From: Mesorhabditis belari
Taxonomy: Eukaryota; Nematoda; Chromadorea; Rhabditida; Rhabditidae
NCBI GenBank assembly: GCA_958450365.1
Contig: CAUEEP010000936.1
Location: 1,611,001 to 1,675,000 of the forward strand
DNA length: 64,000 nucleotides
Direction of reading: 5' to 3'
Every line of letters begins with the position of its first letter. Position 1 is the first letter of the stretch. Shown here piece by piece: positions 43,428-54,358 of the stretch. The position numbers were made by a program, and so were the translations under genes. Under the pieces are notes generated by a model. The model searched no databases and was not told where the DNA came from. It saw only the letters and a list, made by a program, of their open reading frames with translations.

Positions 43428-44966
43428 ATGAGTCTCCCCTTTCTCCCGAAAGTCGACATCACGGAAAAACGCTTGATACGACCAATCGGCTTCAATGGAC
43501 AACGAAATGTAGAGCCGATCGTTAAGGACATAACACCACCTAAGCCTCAGCTGTCTGATTCATCTACAGTAAAACGAATGGCTCCGGTGGCTCCGGTTCG
43601 AGCAACTGCTCCTCCTTTTGAAGCTTCAACTACACTCGGCCCACCCCCAGCCTATTCAACAATCATTCTGCCAACTCAAACTAAACAAACTAGACAACTT
43701 TCCTGTTTTCAAAAATTCGGACGACGCTGCTGTTTGTGTTTGGTTTGGCTGATTGGCATTGGAATCTTCATAGCTTTCTGTATTTTGACGGTGATGTTTT
43801 TAAATTCTGATCTGAAAACGATGACTACAACAAGTCGGCCGAACATTGATTACACAGAAGGTTAGCCTTTGAGAACTTTATCTATAGTTTGCTTTAAAAT
43901 TTAAAAGAACAATCTAAGGCATAACCATTAGTCTCCAGAAATCACAAGGACGTCAAAAAAAGAGAAAAAAACGTACAGCTTTAGAAAAGTTTTATTGACA
44001 TAACAAGATTTTAATCTTAATTCTTTTAAAGAAAGAACAGAAATAGTTTGGAGATTCTTTGTATGCAGCTTCTGAATTGAATGAAATGATTAGCTAAAGG
44101 ATTTGAGCCTACTGTTCTATTGGGTTAGTGAATTGAAAACTGCCCGACTTTGAACTAAAATTTATTGAACATAAAACGATCAATTCATTTCAAATAATTT
44201 TCATTATTATTGACGACTTCTGCCCATTTTACAGGCAATTTGCGGATTCCTCTTTCGTAGTAGGATTTTGGTTTGTGTGTGAGACAAGTGTGAGACTCAA
44301 AAATGGAGGACTGGAGATGTCCCAGTTTGAGCAATTTTTTCGAAAGAAACCCATTTTGGTGTCAATAGAAAAGTTGTAGAGAATCTAAAATTAGGCCTAT
44401 AGCCAAATTTCCAAAAAGATACACTTAATAGTTTCGCTTAAAATGCAAGTTTTTTGTGAAAATTCGTAAATTTGGCATTTCTTGAAAACCAGTTTTTGAA
44501 TCGTTCTGAAAATTTGGCGATAAGCTTGATTTTTGATTCTCTACAACTTTTCCATTGACACCAAAATGGGTTTCTTTTAAAAAAAGTGTGAGAACTGGGA
44601 CATATGACAATAGCCCGCAGTTTTCAATTCACCAATCCAATAATTCTTTTAAAGAAAGAATAGAAATAGTCTGAAGATTCTTTGTATGCAAGTTCTGAAT
44701 TGAATGAAATGAGTAGCTAAACGATTTGAGCCTACTATTCTACTTTCATGCATGTTAAAGAGATCCTTTGATACAAACTTAAAATCAAATTTTTAGTAAC
44801 AACAACAACAACAAGAACAACATGGTTTGCACCGACTCGTGACATGTTCACTCCAACAGTCCCGCCACCTTTTCAACGGGTAGAGTGTTGTCCGAATGGT
44901 TGCAGAGGGAACTGTTACTCTGAAAATTGCTATAATTTTTGTAATACTTATATTAATTGTTGTTGA
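43428..44966 (+). CDS. Single-pass membrane protein with PPxY motif and cysteine-rich tail
   Basis: Two exons, 43428-43860 and 44797-44966, join in phase to give 200 residues. The N-terminal 100 residues are proline/threonine-rich and contain PPPAY (72-76), a PPxY motif of the kind bound by WW domains of Nedd4-type ligases. KFGRR precedes a hydrophobic helix at about 101-125 (CLVWLIGIGIFIAFCILTVM), so a type II orientation is likely with the C-terminus outside. The outer part is threonine-rich and ends in nine cysteines (ECCPNGCRGNCYSENC and the final INCC). Family not recognised. The intron contains the mariner-derived MITE 44120-44640. Start chosen as the first ATG of the open frame. Confidence 0.65.
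44120..44640. mobile_element. Mariner-derived MITE in the membrane-protein intron
   Basis: Ends TTGGGTTAGTGAATTGAAAA and TTTTCAATTCACCAATCCAA, TA on both sides (44118-44119, 44641-44642). 521 bp, retains only the transposase C-terminal remnant (GACGACTTCTGCCCATTTTA). Same family as 19524-20410 and 60515-62468. Confidence 0.8.
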
Positions 44967-45174
44967 TTTCTGTTTATAAACCAATCCCAATAACCAACGA
45001 ATTTTCGTCACTAACAATGATAAATAAAATTGCAAGTGGTTGTTTAAAATGCTCATTTCAATCTTATTAAAAAGCAAACAATTATTGGGTGAATGCATGG
45101 TTAATTCAGTAAATTTCTCGATCATTTCAGCTATTTAATCTTTGTTTGTTTAGAATGAAAAGTGATAATCTTAA

Positions 45175-46036
45175 AGGGGGGGCTATTAATCGCGGCCGGG
45201 TGACGATAAAAATTTTTTTACGGCAACCACCTGTTTTTTTATTTTAATATCGCTGATTTAATTATAAAAAGAATAAAAATCACCCGGCTAGAGTGATTTG
45301 ATGGGTTTACAAATTTTTGGAGACGCTGCAAGGGTTGGAAAAAAACAAGATCGTCACTCATCAGACACCTCAGACACAGTCTAGATCGACCGAGTTTTAA
45401 TTGCAGATAAATTTAAAAACAAAATAAAAAGCACAAAAAACAATAAAAATAAGTTGTTAATCTATAATTCTTCCTCTTGCTCACTTTCATCTTCGCTCAA
45501 GTACAGCAGTTTCTCAAATCGGCTTCTTATCTTAGTCAATTTCCAGCGCATCATCAGCAGAAATGACTGAATCTCCCCCATCTTCAGCGCTTTGATTGAC
45601 GCAATTAGATCTTTTTTTCCATTCGATTGTGGTTTTCTTTTGTTTCCTAACATAAGTTTTCTTGGTTTTCGAAAAAACAAGAGTATTTAGAAGACCATAA
45701 GCTAGATTAGCTTAATGATCTTTTGCATTATCTAAAAATAAAATCTCCATCTTGAAAAAGGCATCTAGTGATGTTAAAAACCAAAAATGTAGATCGAAAG
45801 TCTAAAGGAAACAAAAAGAAAACATAATGCCTGACTTTTGCTTTACTTTCGCACTTACCTTGTAGATGAACTACGCGAGCCTTGCAGCTTCTCCAAAAAT
45901 TTGTAAACCCATCAAATCATTCTAGCCGGGTGATTTTTATTCTTTTTATAATTAAATCAGCGATATTAAAATAAAAAAACAGGTGGTTGCCGTAAAAAAA
46001 ATTTTATCGTCACCCGGCCGCGATTAATACCCCCCT
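45175..46036. mobile_element. TTAA-flanked DNA transposon with long terminal inverted repeats
   Basis: TTAA at 45171-45174 and 46037-46040 brackets 862 bp. The inverted ends start AGGGGGGGCTATTAATCGCG and are about 165 bp long with a few mismatches. TTAA duplication is typical of piggyBac-like elements. The only frame of note is 45462-45680 on the minus strand. Confidence 0.75.
45462..45680 (-). CDS. Short frame inside the TTAA element
   Basis: About 72 codons without an ATG at the stated 5' end (first codon TTG; an internal ATG follows). The product is basic at first (KPRKLMLGNKRKPQSNGKK) and very acidic at the end (SEDESEQEEEL). It does not look like a piggyBac transposase. It could be the last exon of a small spliced gene that begins in the right inverted repeat, where FLEKLQGS is followed by GTAAGT near 45860. 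Confidence 0.3.
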   Translation of the reverse strand: MFFRKPRKLMLGNKRKPQSNGKKDLIASIKALKMGEIQSFLLMMRWKLTKIRSRFEKLLYLSEDESEQEEEL

Positions 46037-46255
46037 TTAAGCTAATAACAGAGGGCAACTTTTTTTGAAATGAAATGATGGAGAAACTTGAGTGAGGACC
46101 CAAATTTGGACACAGCCCCGTACAGGTCTGTGAATAAAATTCGTTAAATCAATGGGAAATTCGCACTCCATCTAAGGTCAGTTCAGCAATGGTGTCCAGT
46201 GTGCATCAGTGATTCTATTAAACGAAAATCTAAGTCTCGCGAAATATCTTTTCAG

Positions 46256-46544
46256 CAAGGGCCAAAAAGAGGTTGAATGCGAGGCGAAATTGTATGGAAA
46301 AGCTTTTGGTGATGGTGGAAAAAAGGAAAGGGCCACGGTCGCTCTTGTCAAGGAATGGGAAGTGTGTGATTTGCTCTTGTTTATCTTTCATTTTAGAAAC
46401 ATTACAATTCTGAAAAATGTTAATTTTCAGGTGGTTCGGGCGACAAATTTGAGATGTTGGACCGAGCTTCTCGCGACACTCAAGGAAATCCAAGACGAGT
46501 ATAAAGAGAAAAGAGAGATCTACGGTGAGAAGCCGACGCTTTAA
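46256..46544 (+). CDS. 3' exon(s) of an unrecognised charged protein
   Basis: Open from the acceptor near 46255 to TAA 46542-46544. A 69-bp in-frame segment (46362-46430) has proper donor and acceptor and may be spliced out or retained. The product is helical and charged: GQKEVECEAKLYGKAFGDG, ATVALVKEWE, then VVRATNLRCWTELLATLKEI and YKEKREIYGEKPTL. The end and following 100 bp recur in damaged form at 55640-55790, so this is a duplicated family. The upstream part is absent, possibly displaced by the TTAA element ending at 46036. Function unknown. Confidence 0.45.
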
Positions 46545-46801
46545 TGAGAACTGTTGGAGTGGATAGTGGGAAGAATTGTGCGTTCTCATGTCTCTCACAC
46601 AATCGCTTCTCATCTGGCCCACTTCCTTTCCCTATATGCCTCGAATTCCTTTCGGTTTTTGTTGCCTTTGAATCTTTCGCCTTTTACTAAAGATTTCCGT
46701 TTAAAAGAACAGCTATGAATACATATTTTCTTCTAAATTTTGCCTAATTAAAATGTGACCTCGATCTGACGGACAGATCGGAGAATTTCATTGTGACCAA
46801 A

Positions 46802-46920
46802 TGAGGCCTAGAAGAGGAAGGGCCTGCGGTCTATCCCGTCCAATCTGCCAAGTTAAGCAACGTCAGCGTGGGATAGTCGTGGGTTCGACTTTTGTGGGTT
46901 CCCCTCCGAGCGCCCCAGCC
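46802..46920 (+). rRNA. Divergent 5S rRNA-like sequence
   Basis: ATCCCGTCCAATCTGCCAAG at 46833 followed by TTAAGCAACGTCAG matches the universally recognised 5' half and internal promoter region of 5S rRNA (ATCCCGTCCGATCTGGCAAG then TTAAGCAACG in C. elegans). The 3' half is only weakly similar. Boundaries are set by the C. elegans length of about 119 nt. More likely a pseudogene or 5S-derived SINE than a working gene. Confidence 0.5.
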
Positions 46921-48026
46921 CGGCCATCGGAGTATCATCGGTTACGACAACTACACTTCCGCCTCAGTCCCCCGCACGGCCTCCCTGCTCTCCTCCGGCA
47001 TCGAGGGATCAAGCAAAGGCCGAGAGATCTAATCACGGGACATAAGGATGCCATATGATGACAACAGCAAGGGATAGAGAAATGTGGAAGCAGGTTGTGA
47101 TCTGCGCAAATAGGAACACCTGAGTGCGAAAAACAGATTAAAAAAAAATTGTGACCAAATCAAACAGAAAGAAAAATAGTTGGAAAAGATTTCTGGCAAA
47201 ATCGCTAGAATCAATGCTTATCTCCGTTCACATTCTTCTTTTCAGCCTAAGCGGCTCAATACCTAACATTCAAGTTTTTTGGGGCCTCTGTGGGGGCTAC
47301 ATGGGGTTTTTAAGTTTTCGAGTAACGCGATAGTCTTTTTGTTCGATAGAATTTCTTTCACAAACGGTGTTTCTGCTAAATTAACGCAGTTATATGACAA
47401 AGATTCATGATGTTTCTAGAGCTAATCGGGCGATAAGTTAAGTCAACGAAAAAAATTGGGTTTGGACACATATCTTTCTAAAAATTTCTTTCACAAACGA
47501 TGCTTGTTCTAAGTCTAAAGCTCATGTCATTTGTCATGTCATTTGGCCATTCGAAGTCATGTCATTTGGCCATTCGAAGTCATGTCATTTGGTCATTCGA
47601 AGTCATGTCATTTGGCCATTCGAAATCATGTCATTTGGCCATTCGAAGTCATGTCATTTGGCCATTCGAAGTCATGTCATTTGGCCATTCGAAGTCATGT
47701 CATTTGGTCATTCGAAGTCATGTCATTTGGCCATTCGAAGTCATGCCATTTGGCCACCACACCCGGTTGACATTCCCTTGTTAGTCGACTGTTCAAATAT
47801 GACCCCGGCTCACAAAGGGATTTATAAAAAAGAGGTGAAAAAGGAATCTTTAGCCCATTGTTCTTTGGAATATAAAAGAAGGAAATAAATCCATTCTTTT
47901 CCCAATTTTTCTCTGTACAAACAGATTTGTTTTGTAAAAATGCTAAAGGTTCGTCAAATTTACATTTTATCTGTTCAATCTTAGATTTCAGTTATTTTTC
48001 GTGTTTCATCTTTTACCTATTCTCAG
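46921..48026. repeat. Spacer with a 23-bp tandem repeat
   Basis: Ten units of 23 bp beginning AAGTCATGTCATTTGG cover 47524-47755; the frames across it (FEVMSFGHSKSCHLAI) are repeat-encoded. The rest, including GC-rich 46921-47030, shows no gene. Confidence 0.75.
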
Positions 48027-49043
48027 TTATTCACTGAATGGGGATCAGTTTTTGAAAATTCCAAAGAAAAACCCATTTGATGAGAACAAATTCGAGGATT
48101 CGTTGCTTTATGCTAAATCGAAATCTACCAAAGAGTTAACTGGAAATGAACTTTTCCTATTCAAAGCTACAACAACCCAAGAGTTAGTTATCAGTTTTAT
48201 CTACATTGAAAGAACTAATCCATTTACAAACATGTTTCTTCATCACTTGTAAACAAACACGTTAAAACATCACTTGCTCTTAAATATCATGCCTAAACCA
48301 CACAGATCACTGAAAAATACCTTGTTTTAGATCTTTGGTGAGCCTGTACGATGCGCATATGTTAGGGATCGGAAATTTAATTGAATTGAATCGAGATCAG
48401 AGTAAAGTCGAGAATCTTCAAATTCTTTTGAATGACAAAGAGATCGCTTCTAAAAAGCGTATGTTTATTTCAGAAACTTCTTTTTGTCCATATTATAGAC
48501 CTGCTATCGGGTCAGATCCAATCCGAAAAGTCTAACTTTGGATAGGATCAGATCCAGATCTAAAATCCAAACTTACGGATCGGATTGAATCCGATCCGAA
48601 TCGGATTGGATCCAATTTCATTCGGGTTGGATTCAATTCAACCTCACATCCAAAGTTTCCCATATTTAATCCATGGAAAAAGATTGAATTCCAGAGATAA
48701 AAGCCTTCTTCTCGGACCTACCGGAATGCGAATCAGGGATCGTCGGAGTTTCCTTCAGCGGTTCCTTTACAGAAGGGACAAAATGTAGTTTGATTAAAAA
48801 AATACCATAGCTATGAATATAGTCAAATTTCAGTTGCATATTGTTGATATGGAAAATAAAGAAGACCAAACATCAATGATTGCACTCTCTACGAAGACCG
48901 ATTTGACCAATTTTGAATACGCAAGGACTTTACTCGAGCCGCTGATCTGGTCTGCATTTAATTCATACTTATGGGGTGTTCCAAAAGTCCTTATAAACGG
49001 AGAGTTTGACTCGGAAAACACGCTATTTTTGAAAAAAAACTAA
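48027..49043 (+). CDS. Unrecognised multi-exon gene, partly resolved
   Basis: Exons 48027-48182 and 48331-48458 join in phase and read SLNGDQFLKIPKKNPFDENK, TGNELFLFKATTTQE and SLYDAHMLGIGNLIELNR. A further open exon, 48834-49043 (TAA), reads EDQTSMIALSTKTDLTNF and WGVPKVLINGEF; its phase does not match the preceding donor, so an exon is missing or this is another gene. The GVPKVLINGE string recalls the end of a thioredoxin-fold (DsbA-like) domain, a weak hint only. The 5' start was not found. Intron 48459-48833 contains GGATCGGATTGAATCCGATC-type short repeats. Confidence 0.45.
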
Positions 49044-49130
49044 TGCCAGATTATGTAAATTCAGGTATTTTTACCCCTATTATAGCTTTTTTTTTGCGCA
49101 AAAGTTGCAACTCTAAACAACTTTTTGATG

Positions 49131-50700
49131 GGGTCCATCCCAAAACAGCGCCGATGTAAAACGGTTTTTTCTTTTACAATGTACGATTTATTTTTTATTA
49201 GCAGCTTTTAATTTTGATAATTTATTCAAAAATAATATGATCAACAATTAAACGATAATAAAGCATAAAAACACTTCCTTGTAGGTGTTAGCATCCTTTC
49301 CATTTAAAAATGCACGCACGGAACAGACATATGTTCATGCTAAAATTTCTCAAATTTGAGTTTTTAATAAAATAAAACCAACCTCGATGCCAAGAATGAA
49401 GAGTTGTTTGAATCCTGCAGGCGCGGAAACAAATGTACCATCGCAAAACCAAATGGCATTCTAAAGTACAATAAAAATTCTACAAATAAATAGCTAACCT
49501 GCAATAATGCTGTTTTCCCCAATCGATTCAGAAGACTTTCATTCCTTTTTCATCCCAAAATGTGTCAGTGTCGAAACGTAGAAACCTTGTACCTTTATCT
49601 TAATTTATATATAAATTTATTATCGTAAGAATACCGGTTGCTTTGTTTTGATGGGCTTGGCCATAAAATTTCGTCTTTGAACACCTAAAAAGAAACAGAA
49701 CTGGGTATTACAAGATAAATTATACTTCATTTACCTATAACTCAAAAGTAAACCGCCTTTAAGTGCTTTATCCTTTCGATATTCAAATCCATCTGTGTCG
49801 TAAATCAGTGGCCGTTCTTTTTAGCTTGTCATTCTACCTAGACAAATGAATTAATAACTAACAAACCAGAAAGCTGGTAAAACCATGTTAACAAACAATA
49901 AACTACAAACCAACAAACCATATTACCATAAAATAAAATATACCTTAACCTCCACATTTTTCCTTTTAAAACACGCAGCAACGTCTCGTTTGATTTCCGA
50001 TCGTGACTGATCGATTACCTGCAAAATAAAAATGCTAAATGGCTAGACGAACCAAGTCTTAAGTAACACATCCATAAGTCTGATAAAATATACCTCAAAA
50101 CTTCACGTCGGTCCGTGATGATAAGCGACGTCACGACGATAATGAGCATGCAGCAACGCCTCGCTGAGTTTCAGATTACTCTGTTACCTACAAAAATAAA
50201 AAGTTAGTAAAGACGTTAAAAAACACAGACCGCAAAAGGAAAAAGTTTGGTATTTTAGGTTAAAATCACTTTAATCGCTACCGTGAGTTTCTATGGGTAA
50301 AACGGGGTAGGCTAATTTCCGCCATTTTATTTGCGCAACAGGGTCATTTGCGCAACTCGCCATAACTTTTTTTCTAAGTGACACAATGTTTATGATTTTG
50401 GTTTCATTTTGTTGCACTTATTGAGATCTACAAAATGAAACCAAAATCATAAAGATTGTGTCACTTAGAAAAAAAGTTATGGCGAGTTGCGCAAAAAGCC
50501 TAGTTGCGCAAATGACCCTGTTGCGCAAATAAAATGGCGGAAATTAGCCTACCCCCATAAAACTTAAAAAAAATCGTATTCTCCGCCTCTCTTTACCCTA
50601 AAAACACAAAAAGCAGACAGAAAAGGTTAAAAGCAGTAAAGAAAAAGCAAAAATCTAGAAAAAAATTTTTTTTTGCTCGTTGCTCTTTTGAAATGGACCC
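49131..50700. mobile_element. DNA transposon with 8-bp target duplication, long copy
   Basis: TTTTGATG occurs at 49123-49130 and 50701-50708 on both sides of a 1570-bp segment with short inverted ends GGGTCCAT / ATGGACCC. Its flanks match, in inverted orientation, 61695-62379 (CCCAAAACAGCGCCGATG; AATTATCAAAATTAAAAGCTGC; CTGTCTGCTTTTTGTGTTT). The central 1 kb, absent from the short copy, contains no long frame but several short pieces ending in TTACCTGCA or TATACCTTAACC that could be exon ends on the minus strand. A palindromic MITE is inserted at 50304-50555. Eight-bp duplication points to hAT-like or related transposases; superfamily not determined. Confidence 0.65.
50304..50555. mobile_element. 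Palindromic MITE nested in the 49131-50700 element
   Basis: Nearly perfect palindrome with ends GGGGTAGGCTAATTTCCGCC. The host sequence resumes on both sides as judged by the copy near 61900-61930, so it is a secondary insertion; the flanks GGTAAAAC and CATAAAAC may be a diverged 8-bp duplication. Confidence 0.75.
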
Positions 50701-51208
50701 TTTTGATGAGGATGTTTAAATGTCGTCACAGCGCTTTTTTTTGCTTTTCAGATTTGGGTGCCCTTCGTAGAATCGCTTGAAAATCTCTTGTTTTTGAGAT
50801 ATAAAGCTCGTTTGTGGCTTGTTTTCAAGAAAAAACTTAGTTCTATCAAATAGTAACAAAAGTTTTCGGAAAAAAATTTCATTCTGCAAATTTTAAGCAA
50901 CTTTTGCAAAAATCTTCAGCGAGAGGATGTAAAAAATCCTAGTCAAAAAGTTGTTGAGAGTTGAAATCTTTTTATAAAAATGGGCATATTGGGGTAAAAA
51001 TACCTGAATTTTTAGAATCTGGCGTTAGTTTTCCGAAATTCACGTGTTTTTCAAGTCAAAAGCTACTGCTAGAAAGAAAAAGTATAAGAACTTTTGGGAC
51101 ATTCTGTAGAACAATATACAAAAAAAACATAAAATTTGAATGATTTAGCCAATAGATTCTAAAGTTTCCCTTGATTTGGTAAGAGTTTTAGTCGAAAATG
51201 AAAAAAAA

Positions 51209-51488
51209 GGGAGTGGGACAAATGCGACCTTTTTTTTTGCGCACCTGGACATTTGCGCACCTTTTTTTTTGCTGGGAAAGGCCTTAGGCAAGGCCGTAGA
51301 GCTTCGAAAATATTTCCATATAAGGGAATTGTATGCGTAGATTCAGAATTTTGACAAATCAGACGTCGCTGACACGTCAAAATTCTGAATCTACGCATAC
51401 GATTCCCTTCTATAAAAACATTTTTGAAGCTCTACGACCTTTTCTAAGGCCTTTTCCAGCAAAAAAAAGGTCGCATTTGTCCCACCCC
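51209..51488. mobile_element. Fold-back MITE, GTGGGACAAATGCGACC family
   Basis: Arms of about 130 bp, ends GGGAGTGGGACAAATGCGAC and the complement TTTGTCCCACCCC. No coding potential. Relics at 5705-5960 and 8838-9065. Confidence 0.75.
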
Positions 51489-51552
51489 CAAAAAAGACAG
51501 ATTTAAATATTCAATATGAAAAAAGATATTCAAAAATAAATTCTAAATTTAG

Positions 51553-52110
51553 GGCTCAAGATTTTCTACGTCTTGCTTTACTTTTGGAAATGGAGACCCG
51601 AAATAAGAATGGATCGATAATCATTCCAATTGTCTCAGCATCAGAAAATGTTATGAAAGTGTTGGATTATTATGGGAAAGAAGTTGCAAATAGCTATGAA
51701 ACTTTTATGAAAAACGGTTTAGAATAACGTGGTCACATATCCGATTCCGATGCTTCCATTCACGGATAAGTTATGAAAAATAGGCAGACTTTCTAATAAT
51801 TAGAAAGAATTCATTAAATAGTTTGATAGTCAAAGTCTTTCATAGTCTCATTAACGTGATTTGACTGTATCTGACTGTATTTGACTCCAAATTTTAGATC
51901 AATCCGAATAGAAATGCCTCACTTCACAGCAAGACCTCGTTCTTTCCAATGGAATATTTCATTATGATGTTTGAAACGCAGGCGAAAAGGCTTCTTTCAT
52001 GGGATACATATTTCAAGTTTTAGCAAGAGATTATTAAACATTAAAAAATGCATTTTAGATCTGAAAAGGTGGTACCAGTGGATACATTCCTTAAAGAGGT
52101 GTACAAATAA
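51553..52110 (+). CDS. Unrecognised multi-exon gene, 5' end missing
   Basis: Exon 51553-51682 (AQDFLRLALLLEMETRNKNG, IIIPIVSASENVMKVLDYYG) is followed by a 40-bp intron and 51723-about 51768 (NNVVTYPIPMLPFTDK). Exons 51898-52016 (SFFPMEYFIMMFETQAKRLL) and 52059-52110 (EKVVPVDTFLKEVYK, TAA) join in phase. The junction between 51768 and 51898 is out of phase as read, so either a splice site is missed or there is an indel. The alternation of hydrophobic strands and PIVSASENV suggests a globular enzyme-like domain, but I do not recognise it. The fold-back MITE at 51209-51488 lies directly upstream and may have removed the start. Confidence 0.45.
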
Positions 52111-52245
52111 AGAATTAGAGGCAAGTTATTAGAGAAAAAAGCGTAAATTTCAAGCGTTTAGATTATTCCCTGTACACCAGGCTCAACCCAGACTGGATAG
52201 AGGTTTTCGAACAAATTCAAAATGCCCATATTTCTCTTTTTTTAG

Positions 52246-52431
52246 CCAACCGAAGAGAGAATTCTGGTGGAAACTGTAATCGGAAATCTAAGGGAAATCT
52301 TCGGATATCTACCGAAGTTTACCGAGGGAAATGACTTGAAAAGTTGTACGAAAAGGTCGGCGGATACAAGAAAATTAATAAATAAAGGACTTGTCCGTAA
52401 GTCCATAAATAAAGTCTGTATAAAGATCTGA
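52246..52431 (+). CDS. Lone open exon, unrecognised
   Basis: Begins at a TTTTTTTAG acceptor with PTEERILVETVIGNLREIFG and YLPKFTEGNDLKSCTK, open to TGA 52429-52431. A strong donor (GTAAGT) near 52397 may end the exon earlier. It could be a later exon or a neighbour of 51553-52110. Confidence 0.35.
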   Translation, partial: PTEERILVETVIGNLREIFGYLPKFTEGNDLKSCTKRSADTRKLINKGLVRKSINKVCIKI

Positions 52432-54358
52432 TGCATAATTAAGGAATACTTAAGTAACTTTTAGTAAATGTTCAATTCTGATCGAGGATTGCTATGAGGA
52501 AATGATCACAAAAGATGATTGGATCTTTGCCCAATCAAGTCAAGATTTTCATTGGAATATTGTTTAAATCAATAAACATTAGATTTAAAAATGATTTTGT
52601 ATATGTTTTCTTTTGGTGTTGTATTCAATCTAGAGATCTAGAGTCCAGTTCTATTGGTAGTAGTGACTAGACAAAAGACGGCAATTTTCGGCAAGGCCTC
52701 TAGAAAATTGATTTTCCACGAAACCCCGCAATTTTTTCAGAATAACTAGAGTTAGTAGAGGCCGAAAAAGGAGCGGAATTCGATTTGGATTTCAAATGAT
52801 AAGTGACTCACTCCAAAGCAGGCCTGTTCCAAAACCGCTACGGGCCGGGGCAGAGGCCCGCCCGGCCTGGCCCGACAAAAGACCGAAAAGCCCAGATTTT
52901 CAGAGACACGCAGAAAAAAAAAATCAAAAAACATTACATGTTTGTCATAAATGTTATTTTTTGGAAAAATCTATGTTTTTCGGGATCTGTTTTTCAGCAA
53001 AATAAAAGAATCGGTACTAATGCACCTATGGGAGCCACTTTTTTTGCTCGAAAACAACTTTATTAGAGGTTTTTGACTGCGCCGATTCCAAATTTGTAGA
53101 AAATTTTTATAGGTTTTTAATTGAGCTTATAGTTTTTAGAATAAACGAGTATGTCTACTTAGATTGGCGCTGCTATCCAAGTTATTCAATTTTTACGTAC
53201 GCTACTTTTACGTTCGCTATTCTAAGCCCTATAATTAAAGAATTGAATTCATTAAAATCTCATGTAACAAAGATAACTATTAGTTTGATGCATAAGTCTT
53301 TTCGTTTTTTTTCGTACTTCTGTTAAAAAGTAACAAATTCACCAATTAATCTATAGTTTGCTCTATAAAAAAAAGTGTTTTTTTTGTTCAATTTGCATCT
53401 TTTTAAATGAATTTCGGTTGACTTTCAAGCAAATTCGAGAGTGAAAAACGCCTTTTTCGTAAAAATCTATAAAAAACTCTACGGAAAAATTGGCTGAATG
53501 AATTTCTCTGAAATTTTGGCGAAATATCAAACTTTTTTTTCTCTATCTTTTATCTATTGACACGAAGATAGGTTTTCTTTAGCTAAGGTGTCTAAACCGC
53601 ATCATCGAGTTAGCCCTTTTTGACTACCCGACTTCATACTGTCAAGAAAATCCAGGCATCAAATATTTTTAAACCCGTTTTAATGTTATTTTGCAGAAAA
53701 ATAATTGGTTTTTCTAATGAAATCAACCGTAGTTTAATTGGTACATTTGTTGGCTTGAAACGGCAGACGAAAAGGAACGAAAAGACTTATGCATCAACCT
53801 AATAGAATAAAATGTAAAGTAAAGTAATAAAATGTAAAGTAGCAACGATAACTAGAATTGAAATGTAAAATAACGATGATAACTTTTAGATGCACGGGTA
53901 AAGCTGGTGCAAATTCTTTATTATGATTTATGCGCAAGGTACACAGCTATAAAATAATATTTGTTTTTAGGTAATATGTTAAATCTTATGCTTACACTTT
54001 TTGGGGGTCGAACTGGCTATTGACCATTTCATATTGATCATCAATTATTTTCTCTTAAATAGAAAAATACGCGTGATGGTTTTGCGCGATGTTTTGGACT
54101 TTGCGAGAACCGAATTCGTAGGGTTTTGTCTATATTTTGCTTTTAACGAGATGTTTTAAATGAACCAATATGTAATAATACAACCAAAAGAGCAAAATAG
54201 ATAGCATTCCACGCGAAGAGAGGAGCTCAAGGCGATAGGATCTCATCTGAAACATCTGAAACCACTTCTCCCGCTTTCTAAACATTTTACCCAACACGAA
54301 TTTGTTGAAAAACGAAACTGTAGACAGTGATTGAATGTTTTATGGACTCTATTTAGTT
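52432..54358. other. Gene-free stretch
   Basis: AT-rich, with a small GC-rich patch at 52820-52885 (GGGCCGGGGCAGAGGCCCGC). No exon structure or repeat family recognised. Confidence 0.4.

Noticed and set aside
47500..47888. Regular 23-bp repeats resembling a CRISPR array or a repeat protein
   Set aside because: Units are contiguous with no spacers, and the DNA is eukaryotic. All three frames are open because of the repeat.
52796..53066. Overlapping frames across a GC-rich patch
   Set aside because: Open by composition only; no splice or domain evidence.
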